Source: Gelidibacter algens
Lineage (GTDB): Bacteria > Bacteroidota > Bacteroidia > Flavobacteriales > Flavobacteriaceae
Assembly: GCF_001678675.1 (NCBI RefSeq)
Contig: NZ_LZRN01000027.1
Coordinates: 1-59,076 of the forward strand
Length of the DNA: 59,076 nt
Direction of reading: 5' to 3'
The translations under genes and the position numbers were made by a program. The notes under the pieces are model-generated. The model had not been told where the DNA came from. It ran no database searches and worked only from the letters and a program-made list of their open reading frames with translations. Shown here piece by piece: positions 28,466 to 38,300 of the stretch (its first letter is position 1; each line of letters opens with the position of its first letter).

Positions 28466-29509
28466 TTGTTTATTCTCTTCGGAATGCCCATTGCCCAAAT
28501 TTTACTGTTCGGTTTTGCCATTACCAATGAAATCAATAATGTGGACATCGCCATTTTAGACCATTCAAAAGATGCTACCACCAAAGAAATCATCAATAAA
28601 ATAGCAGCTTCAAAATATTTCAGCATCAAGCAAATGATTGAACGTGAAGCAGACATCGCTTCTGTGTTTCAAAAAGGGCATGTGAAAGCCGTTTTGAATT
28701 TTGAAAAGGATTTCAGTAAAAACCTGATCAAAGACCGCAAAGCAACCATTCAAATAATCACAGATGCCACAGACCCAAATACGGCAAACACCATTAGCAA
28801 TTATGTCAACGCCATCCTTCAGCAGTACCAAAAACAACTGAATAAGGACATCACAATTGCTTATCAAATCGTGCCGCAAACACGCATGGTATATAATCCG
28901 GAATTAAAAAGCGTGTATATGTTTGTTCCAGGGGTCATGACCATTATTTTGATGTTGGTTTCTGCAATGATGACCTCCATTTCCATCACAAGAGAAAAAG
29001 AATTGGGCACCATGGAAATTTTATTGGTATCGCCTTTAAAACCGTTTCAGGTCATTATAGGAAAAGTGTTTCCCTATATTTTTCTGTCCATTATCAATGC
29101 TGTAGTGATTGTACTGTTAAGCATTTTTGTATTCAAAATGCCAATTCAAGGCAGCTTGTTTTTATTGGCTTTAGAAAGCATTCTGTTCATCATAAGCGCT
29201 TTGGCATTGGGCATATTGATCTCAACCATTTCAGCAACACAACAAACGGCCATGATGATTTCACTTATGGGGCTCATGCTACCCGTTATATTATTGTCTG
29301 GATTTATTTTCCCGATTTCGAGCATGCCAATGCCACTCCAAATTATTAGCCATATCATTCCGGCAAAATGGTTTATCATCATCATCAAAGGAATAATGCT
29401 CAAAGGTGTTGGATTGGAATATCTATGGAAAGAAACAGTGATATTATTGGGAATGACGGTGTTCTTCATTGCATTGAGTGTGAAGAAATATAAAATTAGG
29501 TTGGAGTAA
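28466..29509 (+). CDS. ABC-2 permease (YbhS/YbhR type), N-terminus damaged
   Basis: A membrane subunit of the exporter: a first helix (SLFILFGMPIAQILLFGFAI), a large periplasmic loop (about 25-150) and five C-terminal helices ending before the last 10 residues. Relatives begin about 20 residues earlier with MK.F..FI.KEF.HIFRDKRS. These residues are still readable upstream (28403-28465) but with one extra A in the ATG (ATAG) and another in the run before the KKEFYHIFRDK coding segment. The TTG start given is therefore a fallback, and the protein may be unstable or unmade. Confidence 0.75.
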   Translation: MFILFGMPIAQILLFGFAITNEINNVDIAILDHSKDATTKEIINKIAASKYFSIKQMIEREADIASVFQKGHVKAVLNFEKDFSKNLIKDRKATIQIITDATDPNTANTISNYVNAILQQYQKQLNKDITIAYQIVPQTRMVYNPELKSVYMFVPGVMTIILMLVSAMMTSISITREKELGTMEILLVSPLKPFQVIIGKVFPYIFLSIINAVVIVLLSIFVFKMPIQGSLFLLALESILFIISALALGILISTISATQQTAMMISLMGLMLPVILLSGFIFPISSMPMPLQIISHIIPAKWFIIIIKGIMLKGVGLEYLWKETVILLGMTVFFIALSVKKYKIRLE

Positions 29510-29529
29510 AAAACGGAAAAGAGAAAAGA

Positions 29530-29615
29530 GAAAATAGACAATAGAGAATAGAAAAAAGACAAAAGATCAACATCGTTATAGAGCATCTTTATTCTCTACT
29601 CTATATTCTTTATTC
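29530..29615. repeat. imperfect inverted repeat between the two permease genes
   Basis: A purine-rich left arm (AGAAAATAGACAATAGAGAA...) and a pyrimidine-rich right arm (TCTTTATTCTCTACTCTATA...) pair imperfectly over about 30 bp. It fills most of the gap between the two permease genes. Confidence 0.6.
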
Positions 29616-29625
29616 CTTTAAAAAT

Positions 29626-30747
29626 ATGAAAATAATCGGCTATATCATCCAAAAAGAGTTCAAGCAAATCTTTAGAAATAAAGGCATGCTTCCCATCATT
29701 TTTGTGCTGCCACTACTCCAACTTATTATTTTATCAAACGCAGCCACTTTCGAAGTTAAGAATATCAAATTTGCCTATATTGATCATGATCATACCTCGA
29801 CATCTAGAGCATTGGTTGAAAAATTCAGTGCCTTCACTTATTTTGATGTGCTTACCCATTTTCCTTCGGAAGGCTTGGCAAGTTCAGCAATGCTGAGGGG
29901 CGAAGTTGATGTGGTTTTAGAGATTCCGCGTTACTTTGAGCGCGATTTACAAAATGAGAAACACAACCCTTTAGGGGTTACCATCAATGCGATTGATGGG
30001 GCAGCAGCAGGAGTGGAAAATGTTTACGTTAATCAGATTATTCAGGGTTTTAACCAACATTTGAAGGTTGATTTGTTACAGCCTTCTGACCAGGTTATTC
30101 AGCCCCTAAGTATTGACACGATTCCCCTATTCTGGTACAACGAAACCTTAAATTATAAAACCTTTATGGTGCCCGGGATTTTGGTGTTGCTGGTTACAAT
30201 GATCACGCTGTTTCTTTCAGGAATGAATATTGTACGTGAGAAAGAAATTGGCACCCTCGAGCAAATCAATGTGACACCTATAAAGAAAAGCCAGTTCATC
30301 ATTGGAAAGCTCTTTCCTTTTTGGGTCATTGGGATGGCGCTATTGACTATCGGGTTGATCATAGCGAAACTCGTTTTCAACGTCCCCATGATTGGCAGCT
30401 TACCGCTCATGTATTTCTACACCTCCATATATATTTTAGTGGTTTTGGGGATTGGTTTGTTTATCTCAAATTTTACGGACACACAGCAACAGGCCATGTT
30501 TATCGCTTGGTTTTTTACGGTTATTTTCATTTTAATGAGTGGCTTATTCACGCCTATTGAGAGTATGCCACAATGGGCGCAAATTGTCACTGAGTTCAAT
30601 CCCATCAAATACTTTGTAGAAGTCATGCGCATGGTCATGCTCAAAGGCTCTGGATTTATGGATATTCTTCCGCAGGTCTTAAAAACATTACTTTATGCAT
30701 TGGTCATGAATGGTTTAGCGGTATGGAGCTATAAAAAAACAAGTTAA
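29626..30747 (+). CDS. ABC-2 permease (YbhR/YbhS type)
   Basis: A 373-aa second membrane subunit, intact, with the N-terminal IIQKEFKQIFRNKGMLPIIFVLPLLQL, an extracytoplasmic domain (about 45-165), the conserved NIVREKEIGTLEQINVTPI loop and five further helices. Together with the other permease, the two ATPase halves, the HlyD protein and TolC it makes a complete tripartite ABC exporter set. No terminator is obvious after it. Confidence 0.92.
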   Translation: MKIIGYIIQKEFKQIFRNKGMLPIIFVLPLLQLIILSNAATFEVKNIKFAYIDHDHTSTSRALVEKFSAFTYFDVLTHFPSEGLASSAMLRGEVDVVLEIPRYFERDLQNEKHNPLGVTINAIDGAAAGVENVYVNQIIQGFNQHLKVDLLQPSDQVIQPLSIDTIPLFWYNETLNYKTFMVPGILVLLVTMITLFLSGMNIVREKEIGTLEQINVTPIKKSQFIIGKLFPFWVIGMALLTIGLIIAKLVFNVPMIGSLPLMYFYTSIYILVVLGIGLFISNFTDTQQQAMFIAWFFTVIFILMSGLFTPIESMPQWAQIVTEFNPIKYFVEVMRMVMLKGSGFMDILPQVLKTLLYALVMNGLAVWSYKKTS

Positions 30748-30754
30748 CCCTTAT

Positions 30755-30798
30755 GTAACTCATGTTACGCTCCACTATAAAAAACAGACTTACCTTCA
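30755..30798 (+). promoter_or_regulatory. GTAAC-N4-GTTAC operator and -7 box (copy d)
   Basis: A perfect dyad GTAAC-TCAT-GTTAC (30755-30768) is followed 22 bp later by TACCTTCA (30791-30798), a partial TAnnTTTG box. The SQR ATG is 16 bp after the box, giving a very short leader. Confidence 0.65.
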
Positions 30799-30813
30799 TT
30801 AAAAAATAAAGTC

Positions 30814-32271
30814 ATGGCTAAAATAGTTGTCTTAGGCGCAGGAATATCAGGTCACGTAGCAGCATCTCATTTACGCAGAAAGCTGCCTAAAGAACATGAA
30901 GTTGTAGTAGTGTCGCCTAATAGTAATTACCAATGGATTCCATCGAATATCTGGGTTGGCATTGGCAGAATGAAATCTGAAAAAATTCTATTCCCATTAG
31001 CACCTTTATACAAAAGGAAGCACATTGGTTATAAACAGGCTAAAGCAGTTTCGTTTTATCCTGAAGGCGATCAAAATGAACAAAAACCTTATGTTTTAGC
31101 TGAATATGTATTTGGCGAACAGAAGGGCCAACAAGAAAAAATCACCTACGATTATTTAATTAACGCCACAGGACCCAAACTTAATTTTGAGGCTACTGAA
31201 GGTTTAATTCCCGGTAAAAACAAAACCTACTCAGTGTGCACCTATACCCATGCAGATCACGCTTGGGAAGGTTTAAAGGCATTGATTGAGCAGATGAAAC
31301 AGGGCAAAAAAGCGAGAATTCTGATTGGCACAGGCCATGCCAAAGCTACCTGTCAAGGGGCTGCTTTTGAGTACATTTTAAATGTGGAAGAAGAACTGCG
31401 CAAACATAAGGTGCGTGACATGGCTGAAGTGACTTGGATTTCCAACGAATACCAATTAGGTGATTTCGGAATGGATGGCATGTTGCTGAGTTACGGCAGC
31501 ATGACCATGAAATCTCACGAAATGATTGAAATGATTTTTGAAGATCGCGATATCAAATGGATCCTGGGTGCTGGTGTCAATAAAATTGAAGATGGTGTAG
31601 CGCATTATGAGAATTTAGAAGGCGAACAGAAATCAGAACTCTATGATTTTGCCATGCTTATCCCCTCGTTTTCTGGTCATGGTTTTAAAGCCTTTAATAA
31701 AAACGAAAACGACATTACAGAAAAGCTCTTCAAAGGATTTATGATTGTCGATGCCAATTATACACCAAAACCATACGAAGAATGGTCTGTGCAAGATTGG
31801 CCAGAAACCTATCAAAATCCGACTTACAAAAACATTTTCGCACCCGGAATAGCGTTCGCTCCTCCCCACAGTATTTCCAAACCAAGAAAAAGCAAAAACG
31901 GAACAGAGATTTTCCCTGCACCACCGCGTACTGGAATGCCTTCAGGTATTACCGCAAAACTTGTGGCCGAAAACATTATAGACACCATCAAAAACGGTCA
32001 AGAATCTTTAAGCCATAAAGGATCTATGGGAAATATGGGCGCAGCATGCATTGCTTCTGCAGGCTTCGGCATGACCACAGGAAGTGGTGTTAGCATCACC
32101 ACATATCCAATTGTACCTGACTACGAAAAATATCCAGAAACACAAGGCCGAAAATTAGGCAAAACCTTTGGAGAAATTGGGCTAGCGGGCCATTGGTTAA
32201 AATTGGCTTTACACCATGCCTTTATCTATAAAGCAAAAATGCGCCCTTTTTGGTGGTTGATTCCTGAATAA
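30814..32271 (+). CDS. sulfide:quinone oxidoreductase-like flavoprotein
   Basis: A 485-aa FAD-dependent pyridine-nucleotide-disulfide-family enzyme with N-terminal dinucleotide motif VVLGAGISGHVAASHL, ATG motif YLINATGPKL and candidate redox cysteines in YSVCTYTHADHAWEG, HAKATCQGAAFEY and GAACIASAGFG. The C-terminal amphipathic end (HHAFIYKAKMRPFWWLIPE) suits membrane attachment near quinone. It should oxidise sulfide to polysulfide or persulfide, supplying the persulfide dioxygenase encoded at 13.6 kb. Both sit behind the same dyad promoter. The FCC-like type or exact SQR class cannot be fixed by eye. Confidence 0.88.
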   Translation: MAKIVVLGAGISGHVAASHLRRKLPKEHEVVVVSPNSNYQWIPSNIWVGIGRMKSEKILFPLAPLYKRKHIGYKQAKAVSFYPEGDQNEQKPYVLAEYVFGEQKGQQEKITYDYLINATGPKLNFEATEGLIPGKNKTYSVCTYTHADHAWEGLKALIEQMKQGKKARILIGTGHAKATCQGAAFEYILNVEEELRKHKVRDMAEVTWISNEYQLGDFGMDGMLLSYGSMTMKSHEMIEMIFEDRDIKWILGAGVNKIEDGVAHYENLEGEQKSELYDFAMLIPSFSGHGFKAFNKNENDITEKLFKGFMIVDANYTPKPYEEWSVQDWPETYQNPTYKNIFAPGIAFAPPHSISKPRKSKNGTEIFPAPPRTGMPSGITAKLVAENIIDTIKNGQESLSHKGSMGNMGAACIASAGFGMTTGSGVSITTYPIVPDYEKYPETQGRKLGKTFGEIGLAGHWLKLALHHAFIYKAKMRPFWWLIPE

Positions 32272-32346
32272 AATAAGTTTTCAGTCGCAGTATTCAGTAT
32301 GCTTTAAAGCAAAATTATCAGTTTAAATATTTTTAAAAAGAACACT

Positions 32347-32484
32347 ATGACACAACGTATCTCAAAATATCAAAGATTTAAAATGATGAATCCTATCATC
32401 CAATTTTTTAAGTTCATTTATTTAAGTATTAAAATAATGGTCATTGTGGCTGGAGGACATGGAGGCACGAGAAAAATAAACTGA
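32347..32484 (+). CDS. 45-aa membrane microprotein with VAGGHGGTR motif
   Basis: A short gene of 45 codons between the SQR-like gene and a terminator. It has a basic N-terminus, one hydrophobic helix (NPIIQFFKFIYLSIKIMVIV) and a C-terminal AGGHGGTRKIN. The clean ATG, its position 75 bp after the SQR stop and the strong terminator right after it support a real gene in the SQR transcript. The function is unknown; a small membrane partner of SQR is a possibility. Confidence 0.6.
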   Translation: MTQRISKYQRFKMMNPIIQFFKFIYLSIKIMVIVAGGHGGTRKIN

Positions 32485-32518
32485 TGTGATTGTCAGTAGT
32501 TTGGTTGTTAATGTTGAA

Positions 32519-32547
32519 AACACTCTTTCTTAAGAGTGTTTTTTTTT
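32519..32547 (+). terminator. intrinsic terminator after the SQR transcript
   Basis: AACACTCTT / AAGAGTGTT form a perfect 9-bp stem with a TCTT loop, then a run of seven or more T. It ends the SQR-microprotein unit just before the next dyad promoter. Confidence 0.9.
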
Positions 32548-32550
32548 AGT

Positions 32551-32594
32551 GTAACATTGGTTACTGACCAAGACTTTTATCCAAAGTACTTTTG
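32551..32594 (+). promoter_or_regulatory. GTAAC-N4-GTTAC operator and -7 box (copy e)
   Basis: A perfect dyad GTAAC-ATTG-GTTAC (32551-32564) is followed after 22 bp by a perfect TAnnTTTG box TACTTTTG (32587-32594). With transcription starting about 7 bp later the dyad would be centred near -43, the class II activator position. Confidence 0.7.
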
Positions 32595-32614
32595 TCTCAT
32601 AAATGATTATAAAA

Positions 32615-33922
32615 ATGAAAAACAACTTTATAATATTAATTCTGGGTTTTCTTGGTTTGGTTGGAAGCATCCAAGCACAAGAACTAGTCCCTATTACAAA
32701 GTCTGAAGTTTTAAACAGGGTAAGCCAAGATAATACCTCACTAAAAATATCTGAACAGGAATTTATTGCCGCCAGAGCTGATTACAGACAAACCAATGCT
32801 GTTTTTTTACCAAATATCACAGCAAGTCATACTGGTATTGCCACTACCAATCCGTTAATGGCTTTTGGCTCAAAACTGAACCAAGAAATATTAACGCAGA
32901 ATGATTTCAATCCGGCGCTATTAAACAACCCGTCGCAAATTGAGAATTACGCGACCAAATTTGAAATTCAGCAACCCTTAATCAATGTAGATGGGATTTT
33001 CCAGCGCAAAGCAGCCAAATCAAAAATGGATGCTATGGCTTTGAAAACGGAAAGAACAACCGACTATCTAGCGTTTGAAGTAGAAAAAGCTTACATGCAA
33101 TTACAATTGGCTTACAAAGGCGTGGATGTATTAGAGCAAGCATTAAAAGCATCTAACGCTAACAAAAGATTAGCTGACAATAGTTTTAAGCAAGGCTATT
33201 TGCAACGTGCCGATGTGCTAAATGTAGAAGTGCGCGTCACCGAAGTGCAAAATCAATTGCAAATGGCAAAAAGCAATGTCCAGAATGCGTCTAACTATCT
33301 TTCCTTTTTAATGAGTGATGATACTTATGTGGCTTATATGCCAACAGACAGCTTAACAATTTCTACTATAACTATGGAGGATAAGACTATTTCTGAAAAC
33401 CGATCAGATATCAGAGCAATGCAATTGGCTACAAACGCATACGAAGCAATGAACAAAGCTGATAAAATGGCATTTCTACCACGTCTCAACGCTTTTGGAA
33501 GTTATGAGTTATATGACGATAAAATGTTCCAAGGAGATGCAAATGGCTATTTGTTTGGAGCACAATTGAGCTGGGATATTTTTCAAGGTTCCAAACGATT
33601 CGGAAAAGCGCAAAAAAGTAGAGCGGAATTTGAAAAATCAAAATTGGAATACAAGCAATATGTCTCGCAAAGTACTTTAGATTTGAATAAAGCGAAACGC
33701 TCTTTTCTTGACGCAGAAAACAAGTTGAAACTTACTTCTCTAGCGCTCGAACAATCTGAAGAATCTTTGAGAATTAGAACCAACAGATTTCAAGAAGGTC
33801 TCGAAAAAACATCCGATTTATTAACAGCCGAAACCCAATACTCTCAAAAGCAATTGGAATATTATCAAACCATTTTCGAGTATAACTATGCGCAGGCTTA
33901 TTTACAATTTTTAGCCCCCTGA
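32615..33922 (+). CDS. TolC-family outer-membrane channel of the RND system
   Basis: A 435-aa outer-membrane efflux protein with a signal peptide (cut after SIQAQ) and two OEP repeats rich in long helices. I use the ATG that begins MKNNFIILILGF; another ATG 12 bp upstream lies too close to the predicted transcription start. It leads the TolC-MFP-RND operon. Its last codons and stop run into a CCCCC-GAA-GGGGG hairpin repeat. Confidence 0.9.
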   Translation: MKNNFIILILGFLGLVGSIQAQELVPITKSEVLNRVSQDNTSLKISEQEFIAARADYRQTNAVFLPNITASHTGIATTNPLMAFGSKLNQEILTQNDFNPALLNNPSQIENYATKFEIQQPLINVDGIFQRKAAKSKMDAMALKTERTTDYLAFEVEKAYMQLQLAYKGVDVLEQALKASNANKRLADNSFKQGYLQRADVLNVEVRVTEVQNQLQMAKSNVQNASNYLSFLMSDDTYVAYMPTDSLTISTITMEDKTISENRSDIRAMQLATNAYEAMNKADKMAFLPRLNAFGSYELYDDKMFQGDANGYLFGAQLSWDIFQGSKRFGKAQKSRAEFEKSKLEYKQYVSQSTLDLNKAKRSFLDAENKLKLTSLALEQSEESLRIRTNRFQEGLEKTSDLLTAETQYSQKQLEYYQTIFEYNYAQAYLQFLAP

Positions 33923-33935
33923 CCCCCGAAGGGGG
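33923..33935. repeat. CCCCC-GAA-GGGGG hairpin at gene junction
   Basis: A GC-rich hairpin in AT-rich surroundings lies right after the channel gene stop. A related element, CCTTT-GG-AAAGG (34063-34074), sits at the other end of the same gap. Confidence 0.6.
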
Positions 33936-34104
33936 AATTAGCAAGTTTGCGGATAAGCTGGCTTATCCCTCAAGGTCTAAACTAAAGTTTAACATAAAAA
34001 AACATCTTATTAATCTTTCCTAAAGGGAAAAAACAAGAACCCTAAACATAACAGTGCCTTTTCCTTTGGAAAGGGTTAGGGATAGGAACCAAAAAGCAAT
34101 TAAA

Positions 34105-35238
34105 ATGAAAAAATATATCTACTTATTCACCTTAACCACCGCCTCTTTATTTTTAGCAAGTTGTGGCAACGAAGACAAAAAAATGGCCGCAGATAATTCG
34201 CCAGCAATTTCTGTAAAAGTCAATGCTTTAGAATCAAATAGCAACAGTCCGTTTTTAAGTGTAAGCGGTAAAATTCAAGCCTCAAACAGTGCTGAGTTAA
34301 GCACCAGAATGATGGGATATGTGAATAGCGTCAACGTGAATGTTGGGGATAAAGTCACCAAAGGACAACTCTTGGTATCTATCAATAACGCTGACTTACA
34401 AGCTAAAAGAGCGCAGGTAAACGCCGGGATTACAGAGGCCACTGCGGCTTTCAATAATGCAAAAAAAGATTACAATCGCTTCCAAAGCTTGTTTGCAGAC
34501 AACAGTGCGTCTCAAAAGGAATTGGATGATATGACCGCTAATTTTGAAATGGCCAAAGCCCGTTTGGAATCTGCCAATCAAATGAAAAACGAAATTAATG
34601 CCCAATTTGCCTATAGCAATATCACCGCACCTTTTAGCGGAATTGTGACCAGTAAAAACATTCAATCTGGCGCTATGGCAAATCCAGGGGTGCCATTGAT
34701 CAGCATAGAAAGTCCAGGTAATTTTGAAGTCATGGCCATGGTACCTGAAACAGAAATTTCGCAAATCAAAAAGAATTCGGAAGTTGACGTTTTGGTGAAG
34801 TCCATAAACAAAACCTTAAAAGGAAAAGTTTCAGAAGTCAGCACCTCTGCCAAAAATACAGGCGGACAATATTTAGTAAAGATCAATTTAGATCAAACAG
34901 AAGCTGATATTCTTTCAGGAATGTTCGTTACTGTTCAATTTCCAGTGGAAAGACAATCGAACACCGAAATCATTTTAATACCAACCGAAGCGCTGGTAAC
35001 TAATGGCCAACTCTCTGGTGTTTATACAGTAAGCCAGACAAACACCGCCTTATTGCGTTGGTTGCGATTGGGAAGAATCTATGGCAATCAAGTAGAAGTA
35101 TTATCTGGTTTAAATTCAGACGAAGCGTATATCGTTTCGGCGGAAGGGAAGCTTTATAATGGGGTGAAAATCATCCCATCCCCTCCCGAAGCTTCGGGAC
35201 TTCCCGAAGGGAAGGGAGCCGACACGGAAACAAACTAA
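34105..35238 (+). CDS. RND periplasmic adaptor lipoprotein (membrane fusion protein)
   Basis: A 377-aa adaptor with a lipobox (LFLASCGN), a lipoyl-like half (GYVNSVNVNVGDKVTKGQLLVSIN), a coiled-coil hairpin (about 100-165) and the second half ITAPFSGIVTSKNIQSGAMANPG followed by beta-barrel and membrane-proximal parts. I chose the ATG at MKKYIYLF because the upstream frame is repeat-derived. The last 20 residues are coded by a CCCGAAG-type repeat, so the natural C-terminus has been rewritten by it. Confidence 0.92.
   Translation: MKKYIYLFTLTTASLFLASCGNEDKKMAADNSPAISVKVNALESNSNSPFLSVSGKIQASNSAELSTRMMGYVNSVNVNVGDKVTKGQLLVSINNADLQAKRAQVNAGITEATAAFNNAKKDYNRFQSLFADNSASQKELDDMTANFEMAKARLESANQMKNEINAQFAYSNITAPFSGIVTSKNIQSGAMANPGVPLISIESPGNFEVMAMVPETEISQIKKNSEVDVLVKSINKTLKGKVSEVSTSAKNTGGQYLVKINLDQTEADILSGMFVTVQFPVERQSNTEIILIPTEALVTNGQLSGVYTVSQTNTALLRWLRLGRIYGNQVEVLSGLNSDEAYIVSAEGKLYNGVKIIPSPPEASGLPEGKGADTETN
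35185..35198. repeat. CCCGAAGCTTCGGG palindrome inside the adaptor gene end
   Basis: A perfect 14-bp palindrome, followed by CTTCCCGAAGGGAAG, lies within the last 20 codons of the adaptor gene. It belongs to the same GC-rich junction-repeat class as the elements at 33.9 and 35.3 kb. Confidence 0.65.
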
Positions 35239-35278
35239 TAAAAGTAAGTTATTAACTAAAAAATATCCCGTAATCGTT

Positions 35279-35294
35279 CTCCCCTTCCGGGGAG
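35279..35294. repeat. CTCCCC-TTCC-GGGGAG hairpin
   Basis: A perfect 6-bp stem lies 18 bp before the RND permease ATG. Its position could let it affect ribosome access, though it may simply be a neutral repeat. Confidence 0.6.
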
Positions 35295-35311
35295 TTAGAG
35301 GGGATCTTATT

Positions 35312-38300
35312 ATGAAAGAAGGTATCGCAGGTAAAATTGCCAAAGTCTTTATGCAATCCAAGTTAACCATATTGTTAATGATTGTATTTATGGTTGTTGG
35401 TGTGTATAGTTCGTTTTTGATTCCGCGCGAGGAAGAACCGCAGATTGACGTGCCTATGGCCGACATCTTTGTGGGGTATCCCGGCGCGAGTCCTACAGAA
35501 GTAGAATCACGGGTCATCAAACCTTTGGAGCAATTGATTTCCAATATCAAAGGTGTCGAATATGTGTATTCTACCTCCATGAAAGAACAAGGCATGGTCA
35601 TCGTCCAGTTTTATGTGGGTGAAGATATTGAGCGCTCGTTTGTAAAACTCTACAACGAAATCAATAAGCACATGGACCAAATGCCGGAAGGCGTCACGTT
35701 TCCGTTAGTAAAAACACGTGCCATTGATGATGTGCCCATGCTGGGATTAACGCTTTGGAGCGAAAACTACGATGATTATCAATTGAGCCAAATGGCGCAA
35801 GAGCTGGAGGCTGAGATCAAAAAAGTAAATGATGTGGCCATTACCCATAAAATTGGTGGGAGAAGTCGTCAATTACGTGTGGTTTTAGACAAAGATAAAT
35901 TGGCTGCCAGCGGATTGGATTTCCTCTCGGTATCTGAAATGATCAAGGCCAACAACAGCCAATTGAGTTCTGGAAGTTTTGATAAAAATGACACTGAATT
36001 CCTTGTCACTACAGGAAAATTTTTAGAATCGGTTACCGATGTTGAGAATTTGGTAGTCGGAGTGCAACAGGATCGGCCTATTTATTTAAAACAAGTTGCT
36101 ACCATTATCGACGGCCCTGAAGTACCGCTAAACTATGTGAGTTTAGGATTTGGACAAGGCAGCGTCAAATCAGCAGATTATAAATCAGAATATCCTGCTG
36201 TTACAATATCTGTCGCCAAAAGAAAAGGCGCTGATGCGATGAAAATTTCAGAAGTCATTATTGATAAGGTTGAGCATTTACGAAGCACCTTGATTCCTGA
36301 TGATGTGCATGTGGAAATTACCAGAAACTATGGCGAAACGGCTTCAGACAAAGTTTCTGAACTCTTATGGCACTTGGTAGGATCAATCTTTGCAGTGACA
36401 CTTGTAGTCATGCTAGCCATGGGCTGGAGAGGAGGATTGGTCGTGTTTTTATCCGTCCCAATTACCTTTGCATTGACCTTGTTGAGCTATTATATGATGG
36501 ATTACACGCTCAACAGGATTACGCTGTTTGCGTTGGTATTTGTAACCGGAATTGTGGTAGATGATTCTATCATTATTGCCGAAAATATGCACAGGCATTT
36601 TAAAATGAAACGCCTGCCCTTTAAACAAGCAGCATTATACGCAATTAACGAAGTTGGAAACCCTACCATTTTAGCAACATTTACAGTTATTGCATCCGTT
36701 TTACCAATGGCTTTTGTTTCGGGATTAATGGGACCTTATATGGCACCAATGCCAATAGGCGCATCTATTGCGATGATTCTATCCCTATTTGTCGCTTTAA
36801 CCATAACACCATATTTGGGCTACATTTTCTTAAGAGAAAAAGAAAAGAAAGGGCAACCTGAAAAAGTTGAGAAACCCTTAGAAGAAACACTTATTTACCG
36901 TCTTTACGACAAGTTTGAGCGTCCTTTAATGGAAAGCAAATCCAAACGTTGGTGGTTTTTAGGGGGAACCTTTGCGGTATTATTGGGCACTATGGTCCTG
37001 TTTTTTACCAACTCGGTGGCCGTAAAGATGTTGCCATTTGATAACAAGAATGAGTTTCAGGTGGTCATCGATATGCCAGAAGGCACCACTTTGGAGCGCA
37101 CAGGCGTTGTGACACAAGAAATTTCACAGTATCTATCCACACGTCCAGAAGTGGTGAACTATCAAAATTATGTTGGGACCTCTGCTCCTATTACGTTTAA
37201 CGGTTTGGTACGTCATTACGATTTACGAGGTGGAAGTAATACCGCTGACATTCAAGTGAATTTAATTGCTAAAGGCGAGCGATCTGCACAAAGTCATGAC
37301 ATTGCCAAATTATTACGCCCAGACATTCAAAAGATTGCTTCAAAATACAATGCGAATGTCAAATTGGTAGAAGTGCCGCCAGGACCTCCTGTATTATCTA
37401 CAATTGTTGCAGAAGTTTATGGACCAGATTATAAGGAGCAAATTAAAATTGCCGATCATATTCAGGACATCCTAAATAATACAGCTGATGTTGTTGATGT
37501 GGATTGGATGGTTGAAGCTGATCAAACCGAATATCAATTTGAAATCAATAAGGAAAAAGCCATGTTATACGGCGTGGCACCACAACAGATTGCTTATACC
37601 ATGAATATGGCCTTATCCAATAGAGCCATCACCACTTTATATGATGAAGATGCAAGCAATCAGGTGGGACTGGTATTGGCTTTAGATGAAAAAGAGAAAT
37701 CGACAATAACAGATATTTCCCAACTTAATGTCAAATCCAAACAAGGAAAAATGATCCCAATTGCCGATTTGGTGACCATTAACAAAACGATAGGCGATAA
37801 AAGTATTTATCGTAAAAACCAAAAGCGTGTGGTGTATGTTTTAGCTGATATGGCTGGCGAATTGGAAAGTCCTGCCTACGCTATTTTGGGCATGGACGAA
37901 ATATTAAAGGAAATCCCGTTACCACAAGGTTATGAACTCAATGAAATGTATTTGGGTCAGCCTGATTTTGAAGATAATTATACGGTGAAATGGGATGGCG
38001 AATGGCAAATTACTTTAGAAGTGTTTAGAGATTTAGGAATTGCCTTTTTAGGAGCCATCATCTTGATTTACATCTTGATTGTAGGCTGGTTCCAAAACTT
38101 TAAAGCCCCAATTGTGATGATGGTGGCCATTCCTTTATCCTTAATCGGGATTATTATTGGCCACTGGATTATGGGCGCATTTTTTACGGCAACATCATTT
38201 ATTGGAATGATTGCGCTGGCAGGAATTATGGTGCGAAACTCGGTACTTCTGATTGACTTTATAAATCTCCGTACCGCAGAAGGCATCCCATTAAAACAAG

